This document shows, in pieces, positions 63,945-64,000 of a DNA stretch of 64,000 nucleotides. Each line of letters starts with the position of its first letter. The first letter of the stretch is position 1. The DNA comes from Flavivirga abyssicola (GTDB taxonomy: Bacteria; Bacteroidota; Bacteroidia; Flavobacteriales; Flavobacteriaceae): the NCBI RefSeq assembly GCF_030540775.2, contig NZ_CP141266.1, positions 4,513,001 through 4,577,000 of the forward strand, in the 5' to 3' direction. Below the pieces are notes generated by a model. It ran no database searches. It worked only from the letters and a program-made list of their open reading frames with translations, and was not told the origin of the DNA. The position numbers were made by a program, and so were the translations under genes.

Positions 63945-64000
63945 TTAATTTTGTGCCATACTGACACCTTTTTGATCTTTTTTATGATTTAAAGCTGCTT
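63945..64000 (-). CDS. 3' end of a gene running off the window
   Basis: The minus strand is open from the window edge to a TAA at 63945-63947 and would encode a C-terminus of about 17 residues, ALNHKKDQKGVSMAQN. In flavobacteria CTP synthase (pyrG) often precedes yidC, and its C-terminus fits this position, but the fragment is too short to identify. The call as a partial gene and as pyrG is inference. Confidence 0.4.
   Translation of the reverse strand, partial: AALNHKKDQKGVSMAQN

Overview
This is a chromosomal window from a marine-type member of the Flavobacteriaceae (Bacteroidetes). The base composition is strongly AT-rich. Several genes have promoter elements that fit the Bacteroidetes consensus (TTTG upstream, TAnnTTTG at -7) rather than sigma70 boxes. 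The gene content is also typical: a TonB-dependent receptor paired with a DUF4249 lipoprotein, a subtilase with a C-terminal type IX secretion sorting tail, DUF3857, DUF2911, DUF1015 and an SDR-type threonine dehydrogenase. No rRNA, tRNA, CRISPR array, prophage or intact transposase gene was recognised.

Layout. 1-8.0 kb: cation antiporter, CASTOR/POLLUX-like channel, zinc-ribbon/TerB protein, a threonine-degradation pair (kbl plus threonine dehydrogenase) divergent from an Lrp regulator, and a YheT-like hydrolase. 8.0-15.4 kb: adenine deaminase, tilS, pabB, aldose-1-epimerase-like protein and a DEAD-box helicase. The non-coding DNA here is full of repeats. 15.4-21.5 kb: an ExbB/MotA-like protein, a serine hydrolase, a LytS/LytTR two-component pair, and an ECF sigma / 60-aa protein / MscS-like channel operon. 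21.6-31.3 kb: TPR lipoprotein, DUF4249 plus TonB receptor, lpdA, ankyrin protein and S41 peptidase. 31.3-46.2 kb: smpB, S15 peptidase, pcm, Gfo/Idh oxidoreductase, hbd, a four-helix-bundle (S23-like) gene, DUF1015, DinB, yggS, an exonuclease/GIY-YIG fusion, DUF3857, a voltage-gated-type potassium channel, miaA and GNAT. 46.2-51.8 kb: an ECF sigma / anti-sigma / surface-protein operon, DUF2911, meaB, PAP2. 51.9-64 kb: MATE, a candidate small RNA, outer-membrane barrel, PD40 protein, the mnmA / subtilase / nitronate monooxygenase operon, fasciclin lipoprotein, YwqK-like protein, yidC, and the last codons of a further gene.

Most genes are housekeeping or common flavobacterial genes. The unusual signal is in repeats. 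One family is a 7-bp-period repeat with a CAGT core. It appears as a perfect 10-copy array (7991-8060), and as two arrays in opposite orientation that flank the four-helix-bundle gene at 37446-37811, with degenerate copies at several other loci. A second family is palindromic, with motifs such as TGTCATTC...GAATGACA and TTGAGCGCAGTCGAAA. It lies between genes, is nested inside itself at 34384-34663, and has inserted in frame within pabB, adding 18 residues. A third oddity is a 208-bp tandem duplication downstream of pabB that carries remnants of a pabB 3' end. The exonuclease/GIY-YIG gene appears to have no ATG, GTG or TTG start and to begin at ATT. A + strand terminator with no gene upstream marks a candidate small RNA at about 53448-53612.

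All calls come from reading the sequence; no database search was run.
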